DNA of 54,859 nucleotides from positions 1 to 54,859 of the forward strand of contig NZ_CALUWY010000013.1 of NCBI RefSeq assembly GCF_944324615.1, written 5' to 3'. Under the pieces are notes generated by a model. That model ran no database searches. It was given only the letters and a program-made list of their open reading frames with translations, and was not told the DNA's origin. Positions 22,999-32,779 of this stretch are shown in pieces. The position numbers and the translations under genes were made by a program. This DNA comes from an uncultured Mailhella sp. Its GTDB lineage: Bacteria; Desulfobacterota; Desulfovibrionia; Desulfovibrionales; Desulfovibrionaceae. Every line of letters begins with the position of its first letter. The stretch's first letter is position 1.

Positions 22999-25900
22999 AT
23001 GTTCGAACAACGTTCTCTTTCCATTGAGGCGACCTCTTCAGAAAAAAAGCGGAAAACACGGGGGCCCATGTTCTGCGTGCTTGTCTGTCTGCTGGCTCTG
23101 CTGTTCTGTCTCGGAGCATGCGAATCGGAAGACAGCTCGCCGCAGAAGGCAAAGGCAGGTCAGGCGTCCGACGTAAAGACGGAATGGACCGTCATGGTCT
23201 ACATGTGCGCGGACAACAACCTGGAATATCCGGCCATGCTGGACCTGTTTGAAATGGAGCAGGCCCTGCCGGAAGGCACGGAAGTCATTGTGCTGGTGGA
23301 CAGGCACGCCGGTTACACGAACATACTGGGCGACTGGAAGAACGCGCGCCTGTACCGCGTGCGCAAGGCCCCGCCCGTGGATCTGCTGCGGGCCAACATC
23401 GGCTATCCCGACGCACAGCTGCCCGCACAGCTGTCTTCCGAGCTTCTGGAAGAATGGGGCGAGGTGGACATGAGCGACCCCGCCGTGCTGACGCGCTTCA
23501 TCGAAACGGCGGCAAAACGTTTTCCGGCAAAGCGCTATGCGCTGATCCCGTGGAATCACGGCGGCGGCTGGACGGGCCTGCTGCAGGATGAGGACGGCGG
23601 CAACGGCGCTCCCGGCAAGGGGCTGATGAGCGTGGAGCAGTTTGCCGAAGCCGCGCGCCGGGGGGCAAAGGCTCTGCCGCGCGGACGCTTTGATCTGCTC
23701 AAGTACGAACTGTGCCTCATGGCGCAGCTTGACGTGCTGTCCAACAGTGCCGGGCTGGCCGATTATGTGGTGGCCTGCGCCCCTGTGGAACCCGGTCAGG
23801 GTTCGGACTATCTCACCGTGCTGCCTGAGTTCCGCGCCGGGGTGAGCACCCGCGATCTGGTGATGCACACGGTCAAATACAACACGGATTATTACACAAA
23901 ACTCGGCATCGCCGCCTCCTTCTCCGGTTTCGACATGGCGAAGCTGGAACCTGTTCTTGAGGCGCACCAGAAGCTGATGCAGAAGCTCACCACGCTGGCC
24001 CCGACCCGCTTCCGGGAACTGACCCGGGCCACGCGCTACACCGTGCGCCATGAGGGCACGGAAGATCTGAAGCGCGGCCGCGGTTCCTTTTCCAGCCTTG
24101 AGCTGTACGACTGGCTGGCACGCCTGGAAGCCGAAATGCCCGACGGGCCGGTGGAGGAGATCAAGGCTCTGCGCGACGCGCTCAAGCCCTTCCTGATTGC
24201 CACGGCCAACACGCCGAACATCCCCAGGTGCGGCGGCATCACCACCTATCTGCCCCTGCGCCGCGAAGATACGCACCCCATGTTTGCCGATTCGCCCGTT
24301 GCCACGACCTCGGGCAAGCTCGCCTATCTGAAGGAGCTGTTCAAGGCGCAGGAAACCCTCGGCAGTTCCAAGCCGGCCGTGCGCAACATCGTCATGGGCA
24401 GGCCCGAGGTGCGTGAAGGGCGCGACGGCACCATGCCCGAGGATTTCAACATCGTTCCTCTGACGAGTATCCGCCCCTTCGCCCACAGCGTGGTGCGCTT
24501 TGAGGTGGTCGGCTCCGACATACTCTGGACGACCATGACGCAGTATCAGCGGCGGGGCAACGAGGCGGTGCTGCACTTCACCGATCTGGTGGTGGATCAG
24601 AACGCCGTGAAAAAGCGCAGGGAAAAGGCCGGTTCGCTGCTGGAAGCGCTCTCGCCCGTGTACAACGACGGCACCACCATGCTCATGCGCGAGATCACAG
24701 GTCAGCGCTTCAAGGTGACCAACGGCTCGGAGCTGGCCGACATCACCGTGGACAACACGGACATTTCCTCCACCATGAACAAGGCCACGGCCACCGGCCT
24801 CTATACCGACCCCACCCTCGGCGGCAGGGAACTGTTCGTGCAGCTGGTCTTCAACACGGAATTCCGCATGGTGCAGTCGGTGACGGCCATTGAACGGGAT
24901 GCCCAGGGCCGCGTCAGTGCGCGCGCCATTCAGCCCCGGAAGGACGGATTCTTCCGCCCGGGCCAGACCATCATGAACAGGCAGGGAATCCGGACGGAAT
25001 TCGGGCAGCCCATGGCCTGGAATCAGGGCCTGCTGCTGACCCTCGGGCTGGTTGAGGAAGGCACGGAAATCGGCAACCTCATCGAAGTGGAAACCGTGGG
25101 CGGACAGAAGGCCTCGGCCTGGAGCGACATTCTGCCCGTGTATCACGATCCGGCGCAGAAGGCGCTGCTGAACAACACGCGCACATGGGGCATGCAGGGG
25201 CTGGACGGCCGCTATGCCATGCTTCAGTACGCGACCACCAGGGACGGCGTGGAAATCCTGCCCACCTTCCACACCCTGCGTCTTTCCACCCAGGGCCCGG
25301 AATGGGAACTGGAAGGCAAGGGCACCGGGCCGTTCACATGGACATCCTTTGCCACGCCCATGCTGACGCTGTACGAAGCCGCGCCGCAGGAATGGCTGCC
25401 CGCCAAGGTGATTGCCTCCTGGTACACCTTCCTTGACGGCACGGGCCCGACAAGAAGCTGGTACTTCATCAGCATCGGGGACGGTACCCGGTGGGCGCTG
25501 TATCCCATGGAATACTATCAGAACGGACTCGAAGGCACCTGGGTCAGCAAGACGGAACGCTGGGTCTTCAAGGGCAACACTGTCACCCTGACCCGGGACG
25601 GACAGACCGGCTCGGGCACCATCAAGGTGGACGGCAACCGCTTCAGCGCCACCGGCATGCCCTTCAAGGACTATGCGTTCCATGTGGACCGTGCGCGCGG
25701 CAAGCTGGTGCTCATGTCCCGGGAAGGCGTGGCCTCCATGCTCACAAGAGAAGGCGCCCCGGTCTCCGCGCAGCCTGCGGCCGCGCCTGCCTCCCCTGTG
25801 GGAGAATGGCGTGCCGCCGCCGGCGCGGACCACAGCGGCGTCACCATTCAGGAGGTATCCGGCACGCCCTGGTTCAACATGCGTCTGGTGGGAAGAGACG

Positions 25901-26058
25901 GCCGGGTGACGGTGGGCACCTTTGCCGTCAGAAACGACAGGTTCCTGGTCACGCTGCGCGACGGCTCGCATCAGCAGATATACTTCTCGCTGACGGCAAC
26001 GACGCTGACCCTGAAGTTCCCCGACGGGCGCAGCACGGTCTTTTCCCGGGTGCGGTAA
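22999..26058 (+). CDS. Clostripain-family (C11) cysteine peptidase lipoprotein
   Basis: The 1019-residue protein carries a signal peptide with a lipobox LFCLGAC (Cys41 would be lipidated), so it is probably an outer-membrane or periplasmic lipoprotein. WTVMVYMCADNNLEY (62-76) is the usual opening strand of C11 peptidases. PWNHGGGW carries the likely catalytic His (about 187) and YELCLMAQLD the catalytic Cys (about 239). Family members cleave after basic residues. From about residue 820 the chain has beta modules with GTWVSKTERWVFKGNTVTL and GEWRAAAG, similar in style to those in the next gene. The start follows GATGGAG. The substrate is unknown. Confidence 0.85.
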   Translation: MFEQRSLSIEATSSEKKRKTRGPMFCVLVCLLALLFCLGACESEDSSPQKAKAGQASDVKTEWTVMVYMCADNNLEYPAMLDLFEMEQALPEGTEVIVLVDRHAGYTNILGDWKNARLYRVRKAPPVDLLRANIGYPDAQLPAQLSSELLEEWGEVDMSDPAVLTRFIETAAKRFPAKRYALIPWNHGGGWTGLLQDEDGGNGAPGKGLMSVEQFAEAARRGAKALPRGRFDLLKYELCLMAQLDVLSNSAGLADYVVACAPVEPGQGSDYLTVLPEFRAGVSTRDLVMHTVKYNTDYYTKLGIAASFSGFDMAKLEPVLEAHQKLMQKLTTLAPTRFRELTRATRYTVRHEGTEDLKRGRGSFSSLELYDWLARLEAEMPDGPVEEIKALRDALKPFLIATANTPNIPRCGGITTYLPLRREDTHPMFADSPVATTSGKLAYLKELFKAQETLGSSKPAVRNIVMGRPEVREGRDGTMPEDFNIVPLTSIRPFAHSVVRFEVVGSDILWTTMTQYQRRGNEAVLHFTDLVVDQNAVKKRREKAGSLLEALSPVYNDGTTMLMREITGQRFKVTNGSELADITVDNTDISSTMNKATATGLYTDPTLGGRELFVQLVFNTEFRMVQSVTAIERDAQGRVSARAIQPRKDGFFRPGQTIMNRQGIRTEFGQPMAWNQGLLLTLGLVEEGTEIGNLIEVETVGGQKASAWSDILPVYHDPAQKALLNNTRTWGMQGLDGRYAMLQYATTRDGVEILPTFHTLRLSTQGPEWELEGKGTGPFTWTSFATPMLTLYEAAPQEWLPAKVIASWYTFLDGTGPTRSWYFISIGDGTRWALYPMEYYQNGLEGTWVSKTERWVFKGNTVTLTRDGQTGSGTIKVDGNRFSATGMPFKDYAFHVDRARGKLVLMSREGVASMLTREGAPVSAQPAAAPASPVGEWRAAAGADHSGVTIQEVSGTPWFNMRLVGRDGRVTVGTFAVRNDRFLVTLRDGSHQQIYFSLTATTLTLKFPDGRSTVFSRVR

Positions 26059-26314
26059 CGCGCAGCGGCGCGGCGGGCATGACGCCCGAAGCGCCGGGCG
26101 GCCGGACTTCCGGCCCTGTACGGGAGCCGTCATGACGACGGCTGAGGATGAAAAAAAGTCTGCCCGGCAGAAGGTCATTCCCTCTGATGACAGGCTGTCA
26201 CCCTTTCTCCGGGGCCGTTCCGCCTTCTGGTACATACGGCAAAACACGGAACGCGCCCCGGATCAGGCCCTTGCAAAGCATGGTTTTCGTCATTTTTAAC
26301 CTGAGGTACTGCAT
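26059..26314. other. Intergenic region
   Basis: 256 bp between two probably co-regulated secreted-protein genes. A small GC-rich hairpin (GCGGGCATGACGCCCG) lies near 26074. No gene is seen. Confidence 0.4.
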
Positions 26315-27517
26315 ATGAACAAACGGGTATGGCTTTTTTCCCTTCTGATCGCGCTGTTCGCCTTCTGCGTTCAGGTGTCCGACGCCGGGGCCGGGGACAA
26401 GGAACCGCAACAGTCCGTGGGGCTTGCGGATATGGCTCAGAAGTCCACCGCCAACGGGAACCTCGGTGCCCGCATAACGGATCAGTTCAAGGCAATGCCG
26501 CGCGCCGGGGAATCGGAGTATCCGCCCTTCTTCGGTGATGACAGCCAGGCCCAGCCCGGTGCCCAGCCCGGAGGGCAGGCCGGAGGGCAGCAGCCCGCCG
26601 GCAGCGGATCTGCGGAACTCACCGGCACCTGGGCCGCCAGCGACGGCACGACCACGGTCATCATGATGTTTCAGGGCAATGTCTGCTGCGTGAGCTACAA
26701 CACGCAGCGTCTCTGCGGCACCTACACCGCTTCCGGAGGCAAGCTGACGTTGCAGCTTCAGAACGGCAAGACGTTCAGCTTTACCTACAAGGTGCAGGGC
26801 AATCAGCTCATTCTGGACAATGGCGACACCATACTCATCAGGCAGCAGATGCCTGCGGCTCAGTCTCCTGCACCCGCACAGCAGGGCGGCAACTGGGGCG
26901 GCGCGCCTGCCGCCTCTTCCGGCCAGTCCATCGACGGCACCTGGACGGGCGGAGGCATCACGCTGATGTTCCAGGCCGGACAATATCAGGTACTGCGCGG
27001 CGGACAGGTCATTGAATCCGGTTCCTACCAGGTCGCGGGCAGCACGGTGCAGTTCCATCCCGCAGGCATGGGACCGTATGTCAAGCAGCTGCGCATGGAC
27101 GCCCAGGCCATCTATCTCGACAACCAGCGTTACGACCGTCAGGGCGGCGGCTCGGGCGGAAACTGGGGCGGCGCACCCGCTCAGCAGGGTGGCAACTGGG
27201 GCGGTGCTCCCGCACCTCAGGGCAATACCTGGGGTTCCGCTGCTCCCTCGGGAGGGAGCACGATGCTGGAAGGCTGCTGGGTCAGCACCAACCTGCCCGT
27301 CATCACCACCTTCTGCTTTACCGGCAATCAGTATCGCTGCACCATGGGCAACTTGGTGGAAACGGGCACCTTTGTGCTTCAGGGGGATCAGCTGCACTAT
27401 ACGATTGTTTCCGGCTCCGCTCCCGGTCAGCGGGGCACCAACCGCGTCTACGTCAACGGCAATATGCTGAGCATAGCGTTCCCCCAGGGCGGCGTGGCCA
27501 TGTTCAGAAAGCAGTAA
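26315..27517 (+). CDS. Secreted protein with three lipocalin-like beta modules and NWGGAP linkers
   Basis: The 400-residue protein has a signal peptide (MNKRVWLFSLLIALFAFCVQ, cleavage near VSDAGA) and no lipobox. Three modules follow, each starting with GTW or GCW: about 105-185 (LTGTWAASDGTTTVIMMF), 205-270 (IDGTWTGGGITLMFQ) and 310-400 (LEGCWVSTNLPVITTF). They resemble small beta-barrels or lipocalin-like DUF domains. The linkers are low-complexity repeats of GGNWGGAP and glutamine. The last modules of the upstream peptidase are of the same type, so this may be its partner, inhibitor or substrate. The function is unknown. Confidence 0.8.
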   Translation: MNKRVWLFSLLIALFAFCVQVSDAGAGDKEPQQSVGLADMAQKSTANGNLGARITDQFKAMPRAGESEYPPFFGDDSQAQPGAQPGGQAGGQQPAGSGSAELTGTWAASDGTTTVIMMFQGNVCCVSYNTQRLCGTYTASGGKLTLQLQNGKTFSFTYKVQGNQLILDNGDTILIRQQMPAAQSPAPAQQGGNWGGAPAASSGQSIDGTWTGGGITLMFQAGQYQVLRGGQVIESGSYQVAGSTVQFHPAGMGPYVKQLRMDAQAIYLDNQRYDRQGGGSGGNWGGAPAQQGGNWGGAPAPQGNTWGSAAPSGGSTMLEGCWVSTNLPVITTFCFTGNQYRCTMGNLVETGTFVLQGDQLHYTIVSGSAPGQRGTNRVYVNGNMLSIAFPQGGVAMFRKQ

Positions 27518-27873
27518 CCTTCCCTTGTCCGGCGTGTCCTTCCGATGCGCCGGACCGGGAAAGCCGGCGTACGGCAGACCGAACCACTCCGTACCCCGGA
27601 AAACCTCCTTTCAGGCATCACCCCGGTCATCCTCAGCGGGTGCTGTTCCCACCGCTTCCCCACCCTCGGCAACCTGAGGGTTTACAGAAAGGCCCGCGCA
27701 TTGCACGGGCCTTTCTTTTCCGATTCCGCAGACGAAAAGAGAACTTCTCTGCTGCATCCGAAGGCAGAAGAAACTTCCGCCTTTTCTCATCACTCCGGGA
27801 ACACACGGAACTGACGGCTTTTCTCCCTCGCCCGCCCGGTTCCTTCCCGAAACAAGGCAGAAAAATCCTGATT
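27518..27873. other. Intergenic region between converging genes
   Basis: 356 bp with one strong terminator (27687-27717) and no supported gene. Confidence 0.5.
27687..27717 (+). terminator. Intrinsic terminator
   Basis: Stem AAAGGCCCG/CGGGCCTTT with loop CGCATTGCA, followed by CTTTT. It ends the secreted-protein transcript and may also serve the converging KAP gene. Confidence 0.8.
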
Positions 27874-29982
27874 TTATCTCCGGGAAGGCAGCGCAACAGA
27901 CTTGCTCGAAATCTCCGCGTTGAAGTAGTCAATGAGCTGGGGCCACTCGCCGAGAAGAGGCTCGATGGAATCGGCGAGATACAGGGTTTCATCCCCACAC
28001 GTTATTTTCAGCCGCTTTTTGACGGACTTCTTCATGGGAACACAGGACAGGAAAACAGGCGGCTGCCCCTTGCCCTTTCTGCGGTACACGGGGCGGACAT
28101 TGATCGTGCCGTCTTCCTTATACTCATGCTGGATGAACTCCTGACCGAAGATTTCGTCGAGCTTATTCTTTACTTCTCTGAACAGCTTCAGCGAAACTTC
28201 AAAGCCTTCCGAAAGATGCTTCTCATATTCTTCCAGAGAGTCATAAATGGTCTGCCTGGTATAGGTGCGCGGCTCGCTCTGCCTCGCCGGAGTCGCGGAG
28301 CCGGACTCGACACTGGTCATGCCGGAGATGGAGAGGAATTTATCGAGAGCACGGAAAATAATATTGTGCAACACGCTCCACAGATCTTCCTTCTCCTGCT
28401 CGGAAAGATCCTGCAACGGGCCCTCATCTGCATTTTCATCCCCGTCCGGATTCTCATACAGCATGGTAAGATCGTATTTTTCAATAAGTTTAATATTATC
28501 AATCTGTTCTGTGCCGAACAATTTCCTGTGATCGGAAGAAAGAATGATGCCGCCGAGGATCTGGAACATCCCCAGGATATTGCGGCTTCTGAACTTGAGG
28601 TAGGGATCGTTCCGGCAGAGCTGATAAATGACATGTGAGAAGCTCTGCTCGTACGGGCTGTCTTCCTTATTCAGAAACTCGTTCTCCTCATCAGTCAACC
28701 TTTTATATCCCTGCGTCACCGCGTCGTCTTCATTCCACATGGTGAATGCGGGATTGGTCGCCAGGAATTCATAAATACTGGGATACGCCACCTGCAGGCA
28801 GACCAGCGCGTACAGAATGACCTTTTCCGTCACCCTGCCCGTATCAGATACATATTCCGTTGCCGGCTTCTGGTTCGTCAAAGACTTCTTCCGCTGTATC
28901 TTGTCGAGCAGAGAAAGGAGGTTCATGAGGCGCTTGATGGATCTGGGATTATTTTTCACGGAGCATTCCGTCAAATACACCAGGATGTCCATGGCAAATC
29001 TTTCTCTGCTTTTCTCCCCGGTCTCCGAAGAGAAGGAAAAGTCTCCGGCACCCTTCAGCGGAATGAGGGTACACTCCTCTTCTTCCGTCAAAAAGCCGAT
29101 GCTTCTCAGCGACTCATCCAGATAATTCCGGAGATTGTAGTCCGACATGGGAATGGTGAAAGGCATCTGTATGATTTTATCGAAGAAAGAACGGAACTCC
29201 CGGTCGTTCTTTTCCGTCCTTTCACCGAACCGGGGCTTGAGCCCCCTCACCACCACGTCGTAGTCGATGGCGAGCACGAAAATACATTTCGGCAGGTCAA
29301 AGATATTCTTCAGCAGTTCGAGAAAATTGACGGCAATGACAGGGTCGAGTCTGTCCAGATCGTCGACAAAGAATATGAACCCCTTCTTTTTCGGGAGCGC
29401 GGCACGGCCCGCAGAGATGGCCTCCCGCAGCGCCTGCTTCAGCTCGCTTATGTCGACCTCATTTTCTTCTTCCCTGTTCCTGCCGCCCAGCACACCGCCC
29501 ACGGACTCCCCCGGCACGCCCACATAGGCGGCGGCCACATAGCAGGTTGCCGTTGCCAGCTTTTTGGTAATGTCCAGCGCACGCTGACAGAATTTGTTCA
29601 CATTGGAATTATCGGAAGTGTATCTGCCCACCTCGGCACGTATCTCGCGAATGATGCCGCTCATCAGGCCGACCAGTATGTTGGTCTGCGCGCTCAGCAG
29701 GGCATATTCCCAGGCATGTACCCAGATACCGAAGTACGGCGCTTCCTCCGGTCGGCCGCCGTCGGGCCAGGTTCCTTTGCTGACGGAGCTCATGCACAGC
29801 TCCTCGGAAAGCTGATTCATGAACGATGTCTTGCCGCTGCCCCATTCACCCTGTATGGCGATGGTCAGCGGGGTATCCGCCTCTTCCAGAAATTCCTTGA
29901 GAGCGTCCACATAAACACCGACCTCCAGCTGGTCGTTGTCTTTACTGGCAATAGGGACATCTACAAGACAGGTTTTCGCCAT
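27874..29982 (-). CDS. KAP family P-loop NTPase
   Basis: The 702-residue protein has Walker A IQGEWGSGKTSF (about 43-54) and Walker B FIFFVDDLDRLDP (about 205), the signature of KAP NTPases. These often sit at the membrane and occur in phage-defence or surface-protein settings. Weakly hydrophobic segments around 145-170 (ATATCYVAAAYVGV) lie where KAP proteins carry inserted membrane helices. The start is ATG 29982 (MAKTCLVDVP), preceded by GAGGAAAGGGAACA. A longer frame starting at 30012 is less likely. It stands alone on the minus strand. Confidence 0.8.
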   Translation of the reverse strand: MAKTCLVDVPIASKDNDQLEVGVYVDALKEFLEEADTPLTIAIQGEWGSGKTSFMNQLSEELCMSSVSKGTWPDGGRPEEAPYFGIWVHAWEYALLSAQTNILVGLMSGIIREIRAEVGRYTSDNSNVNKFCQRALDITKKLATATCYVAAAYVGVPGESVGGVLGGRNREEENEVDISELKQALREAISAGRAALPKKKGFIFFVDDLDRLDPVIAVNFLELLKNIFDLPKCIFVLAIDYDVVVRGLKPRFGERTEKNDREFRSFFDKIIQMPFTIPMSDYNLRNYLDESLRSIGFLTEEEECTLIPLKGAGDFSFSSETGEKSRERFAMDILVYLTECSVKNNPRSIKRLMNLLSLLDKIQRKKSLTNQKPATEYVSDTGRVTEKVILYALVCLQVAYPSIYEFLATNPAFTMWNEDDAVTQGYKRLTDEENEFLNKEDSPYEQSFSHVIYQLCRNDPYLKFRSRNILGMFQILGGIILSSDHRKLFGTEQIDNIKLIEKYDLTMLYENPDGDENADEGPLQDLSEQEKEDLWSVLHNIIFRALDKFLSISGMTSVESGSATPARQSEPRTYTRQTIYDSLEEYEKHLSEGFEVSLKLFREVKNKLDEIFGQEFIQHEYKEDGTINVRPVYRRKGKGQPPVFLSCVPMKKSVKKRLKITCGDETLYLADSIEPLLGEWPQLIDYFNAEISSKSVALPSRR

Positions 29983-30012
29983 TGTTCCCTTTCCTCCTCG
30001 TAAAACGGGCAC

Positions 30013-30606
30013 AAAAACGTATTAAAAAACAAAATTTGGTTAATACTATACTTGAACCCGGCCCCGCGCAACCAGGTTCGCCCCCATCATCCCCAAAAAC
30101 ATCGTACTCACATCGTGTTTTTCGTGCCTGTTGCAACAACATGTCATGAACAACAAAGCCTGCGATGCTCCTGTTCCCTCATGCCCCTGCCTGAAAAGGG
30201 AAACCTTGCGGCACGAGCATGCACAAGGCTCCTTCTGTTGCCATGGTTCCTCCATAGAGGCCCCCTCCCCGGCCCGGAACACCGGCCGCGCCTCAGCCTG
30301 TTCTCCCGCCTCACGCCGGAAAGGCGAAAGCCGCCGGGGCGCACCCGCACCATGCCGTTTGCCCCTCACGCACAGAAACATCTCCGTCTGCCGTGCGCCT
30401 TGCCGCATGTCAGATGCGCATGACTGATGGATCTTGCAGAATTCCATTGCTTCTGCATGCAAAATGGAACATATTTACGGAGCCGGATGTTCCGGGAAAG
30501 CCCGCGCATGCTCCGCCGTATCGGCGCAGGCGCCCGGAACCATGTGCACCCGGGGAAAATTTTATAACGGCCGCCCATGGCAGACAACACAAAAAGGAGC
30601 GTTCTC
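30013..30606. other. Divergent intergenic region
   Basis: 594 bp between the KAP gene (minus) and the repeat protein (plus). An AT-rich patch at 30013-30056 probably holds the KAP promoter. The rest is GC-rich with no supported gene. Confidence 0.4.
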
Positions 30607-32193
30607 ATGGACAAATCCACACTGATCGGCATTCTCTGCGAATATCCCGGCCTCCTGTCCTACTTTCCCGATCTCGGAGAGGAGGATCTCCTTTTCGTGG
30701 TTTCCAGCAACGCCAGCGCCTTGGAATACATCACAAACCAGACCGATGCCCTCTGCCTTGCCGCAGTGAACGAATACGGCGAGACTCTGAAGTTCGTGAA
30801 AAACAAGACGCCCGAAATCTGCCGGGCTGCGGTCATGAGCGACGGCGATGCCCTGGAGTACGTCCCCGCAGAGCTGAAAACTCCCGAACTGATCCGTCTG
30901 GCCCTGGGCCTGTCGGGAAAAGCCGCCACCTGCTGCCATCCCCTCACCGCGGAAGCGCGCTTTCTTGCCGGCAACAACTGCAACTACGGCTCGTTTGAAG
31001 TGCCTGCCGAAGAAGCCGATTTCTTTCTCTCCTTTCCCAGCACCTGCGGCAATGCGCTCCGGGCGCTGAAGGCTCCTACGGAAGAACAATGCGTGCGGGC
31101 CATCATGGCGGACAGCGACTGCCTGCTGTCGATCCCCGAAAAGGACCGGACCGAGGCCATGTACTTCGCCGCCATAGGGAAGAATGCGGACCTGCTCCGC
31201 TTCGTGCGGCATCAGACCGAAGCCCTCTGCCTCGCCGCCGTGACCCGGGACGGAAGAACGCTCCGATTCGTGAACGAACAGACTCCGGCCATCTGCGAAG
31301 CCGCCGTGCGCTCCGATTCCCGCGCGCTCTGCTATGTCCGCGAACAGACGGAAGCCCTCTGTCTTGCGGCCGTAAACGACTGCGGCGAAGCCCTGTGCCA
31401 TGTTCGTGACAAAACCGAAGCCGTATGCCTTGCCGCGGTCATGGATAACGGCGAAGCCATACGCTTCGTCCCCGCCCCTTCCGAAGCCATGCAGCTTTGC
31501 GCCGTGCGTCAGAACGGCCTGGCCCTGCGCTACATTGAATCGCCCTCGCGGGAGGTACAGATGGAGGCCGTGAAAAACAACGGCCTGGCCCTTCAGTATA
31601 TCTTCGATCAGGACGAGGAAATCTGCATGGCCGCCGTGAAAAACGACGGTTCGGCCCTGTGTTCCGTGCGCAACCAGACCAATGCCATCTGCATGGCCGC
31701 GGTAAAGAACTCCGGCGAAGCCCTGGCCTATGTGCGCCATCAGACGCCGGCCATCTGCATGGCCGCCGTAAAGCAGAACGGCTACGCGCTTGAGTACGTC
31801 ATCAAGCAGACCGAAGCCATCTGTATGGCCGCCGTGAAATCCTCCGGAGACGCCCTGTGTTTCGTGCAGCATCAGACCGATGCCATCTGCCTCGCCGCAG
31901 TGAAGTCCTCCGGAGACGCCCTGCGTTTCGTGCAGCATCAGACCGATGCCATCTGCCGTGCAGCAGTGAAATTCTCAGGGAATGCCATCCGTTTCGTGCA
32001 GGATCAGACCGAACAGCTCTGCCTGCTGGCTGTGAAGAACGGCTGGGGCACCATACTGCGTTACATCAACAATCCTTCCGAAAAAGTGATCAGGCTTGCC
32101 GTGAATATGGACAGGGACAACCTCCCCTATGTGAAGGACAAAGCCCTTATCGCCCGGCTCGGACTCGACAGGGAGGAGGACGACCGGGACTGA
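30607..32193 (+). CDS. DUF4116-type tandem-repeat protein
   Basis: The 528-residue protein is built almost wholly of about 20 tandem units of roughly 23 residues, with consensus ALxFVxxQTxAICxAAVxxxG. Late units are nearly identical, for example AVKSSGDALRFVQHQTDAIC. This is the DUF4116 type of helical solenoid, probably a protein-protein interaction scaffold. The start is ATG 30607 (MDKSTLIGILCEYPG) with AAAAGGAG 7 nt upstream. An earlier ATG at 30577 lacks a site. There is no signal peptide. It is divergent from the KAP NTPase; a link is only suggested by position. Confidence 0.8.
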   Translation: MDKSTLIGILCEYPGLLSYFPDLGEEDLLFVVSSNASALEYITNQTDALCLAAVNEYGETLKFVKNKTPEICRAAVMSDGDALEYVPAELKTPELIRLALGLSGKAATCCHPLTAEARFLAGNNCNYGSFEVPAEEADFFLSFPSTCGNALRALKAPTEEQCVRAIMADSDCLLSIPEKDRTEAMYFAAIGKNADLLRFVRHQTEALCLAAVTRDGRTLRFVNEQTPAICEAAVRSDSRALCYVREQTEALCLAAVNDCGEALCHVRDKTEAVCLAAVMDNGEAIRFVPAPSEAMQLCAVRQNGLALRYIESPSREVQMEAVKNNGLALQYIFDQDEEICMAAVKNDGSALCSVRNQTNAICMAAVKNSGEALAYVRHQTPAICMAAVKQNGYALEYVIKQTEAICMAAVKSSGDALCFVQHQTDAICLAAVKSSGDALRFVQHQTDAICRAAVKFSGNAIRFVQDQTEQLCLLAVKNGWGTILRYINNPSEKVIRLAVNMDRDNLPYVKDKALIARLGLDREEDDRD

Positions 32194-32531
32194 TTTCACG
32201 CTGACGGCCGCGAAGCCCCCGGAGCCGCACGCTCCGCCCTTCCCGCCTTTGAAGCCGCGCCTCGTCCGGCGCAGGGAGCTTCCCTGCCTGAACGGCGCGG
32301 TTTCGTTTTTGATGAATGCCGCAAAAGGCCGGAGCCGGAAAGCGTCGTCCCGGAAACCCTCCCGGCGGAGGGGGGACGTCCTCAGGGCTCCGGGAGTTTT
32401 TAACGCAGAAAGGGCTTACGATGTTCATCGTAAGCCCTTTTCCGTTGAAAACGATGTCCCGGAAGATCCGTGCAACCGATAGAAAACCATAAATTATTCT
32501 TTCACCTTTCTCCACTTACAGAAACAGTGCG
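32194..32531. other. Intergenic region with repeated hairpin
   Basis: 338 bp after the repeat protein. It contains the hairpin at 32407-32440 and no supported gene. Base composition drops sharply to AT-rich after about 32450. Confidence 0.4.
32397..32444. terminator. Hairpin element, copy 1
   Basis: The segment from GTTTTTAACGCAG to CCTTTTCCGT contains the stem AAAGGGCTTACGATG/CATCGTAAGCCCTTT with a short loop and T-run. The same roughly 47-bp block recurs at 33507-33554. It ends transcripts from the right (43- and 153-aa genes) and probably from the left. Confidence 0.75.
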
Positions 32532-32663
32532 TCACAAAGCAAGACTGTAATCATGACCACATATTTTATACATATAAGGATCAAAAGTATACAAAGACCA
32601 TAGACAAAGAATGACAGACGCCATTATCTGCATTAATGCAGTGACATCATACTTCTTTTCCAT
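32532..32663 (-). CDS. Small hydrophobic protein, 43 aa
   Basis: The ATG at 32663-32661 is preceded on the minus strand by GAGGTGATATCC, a good ribosome binding site. The product MEKKYDVTALMQIMASVILC continues LWSLYTFDPYMYKIC and ends SLAL. Residues 8-25 form a likely membrane helix. It lies downstream of the 153-residue gene and before the terminator at 32407, so the two may be co-transcribed. No family is recognised. Confidence 0.45.
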   Translation of the reverse strand: MEKKYDVTALMQIMASVILCLWSLYTFDPYMYKICGHDYSLAL

Positions 32664-32779
32664 GGATATCACCTCATCAATGTTTTTAAAAATAATATCC
32701 ATGTTACAGTCAATGCTCAGGATACAGCCATGCTTTATAACACACGCTGTTTCAATATTTTCACATCAAAAATAATTAG

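Noticed and set aside
31600..32030. Regular DNA repeats that look like a CRISPR array
   Set aside because: They are codon repeats of the DUF4116 solenoid protein, in frame and without spacer-like variation.
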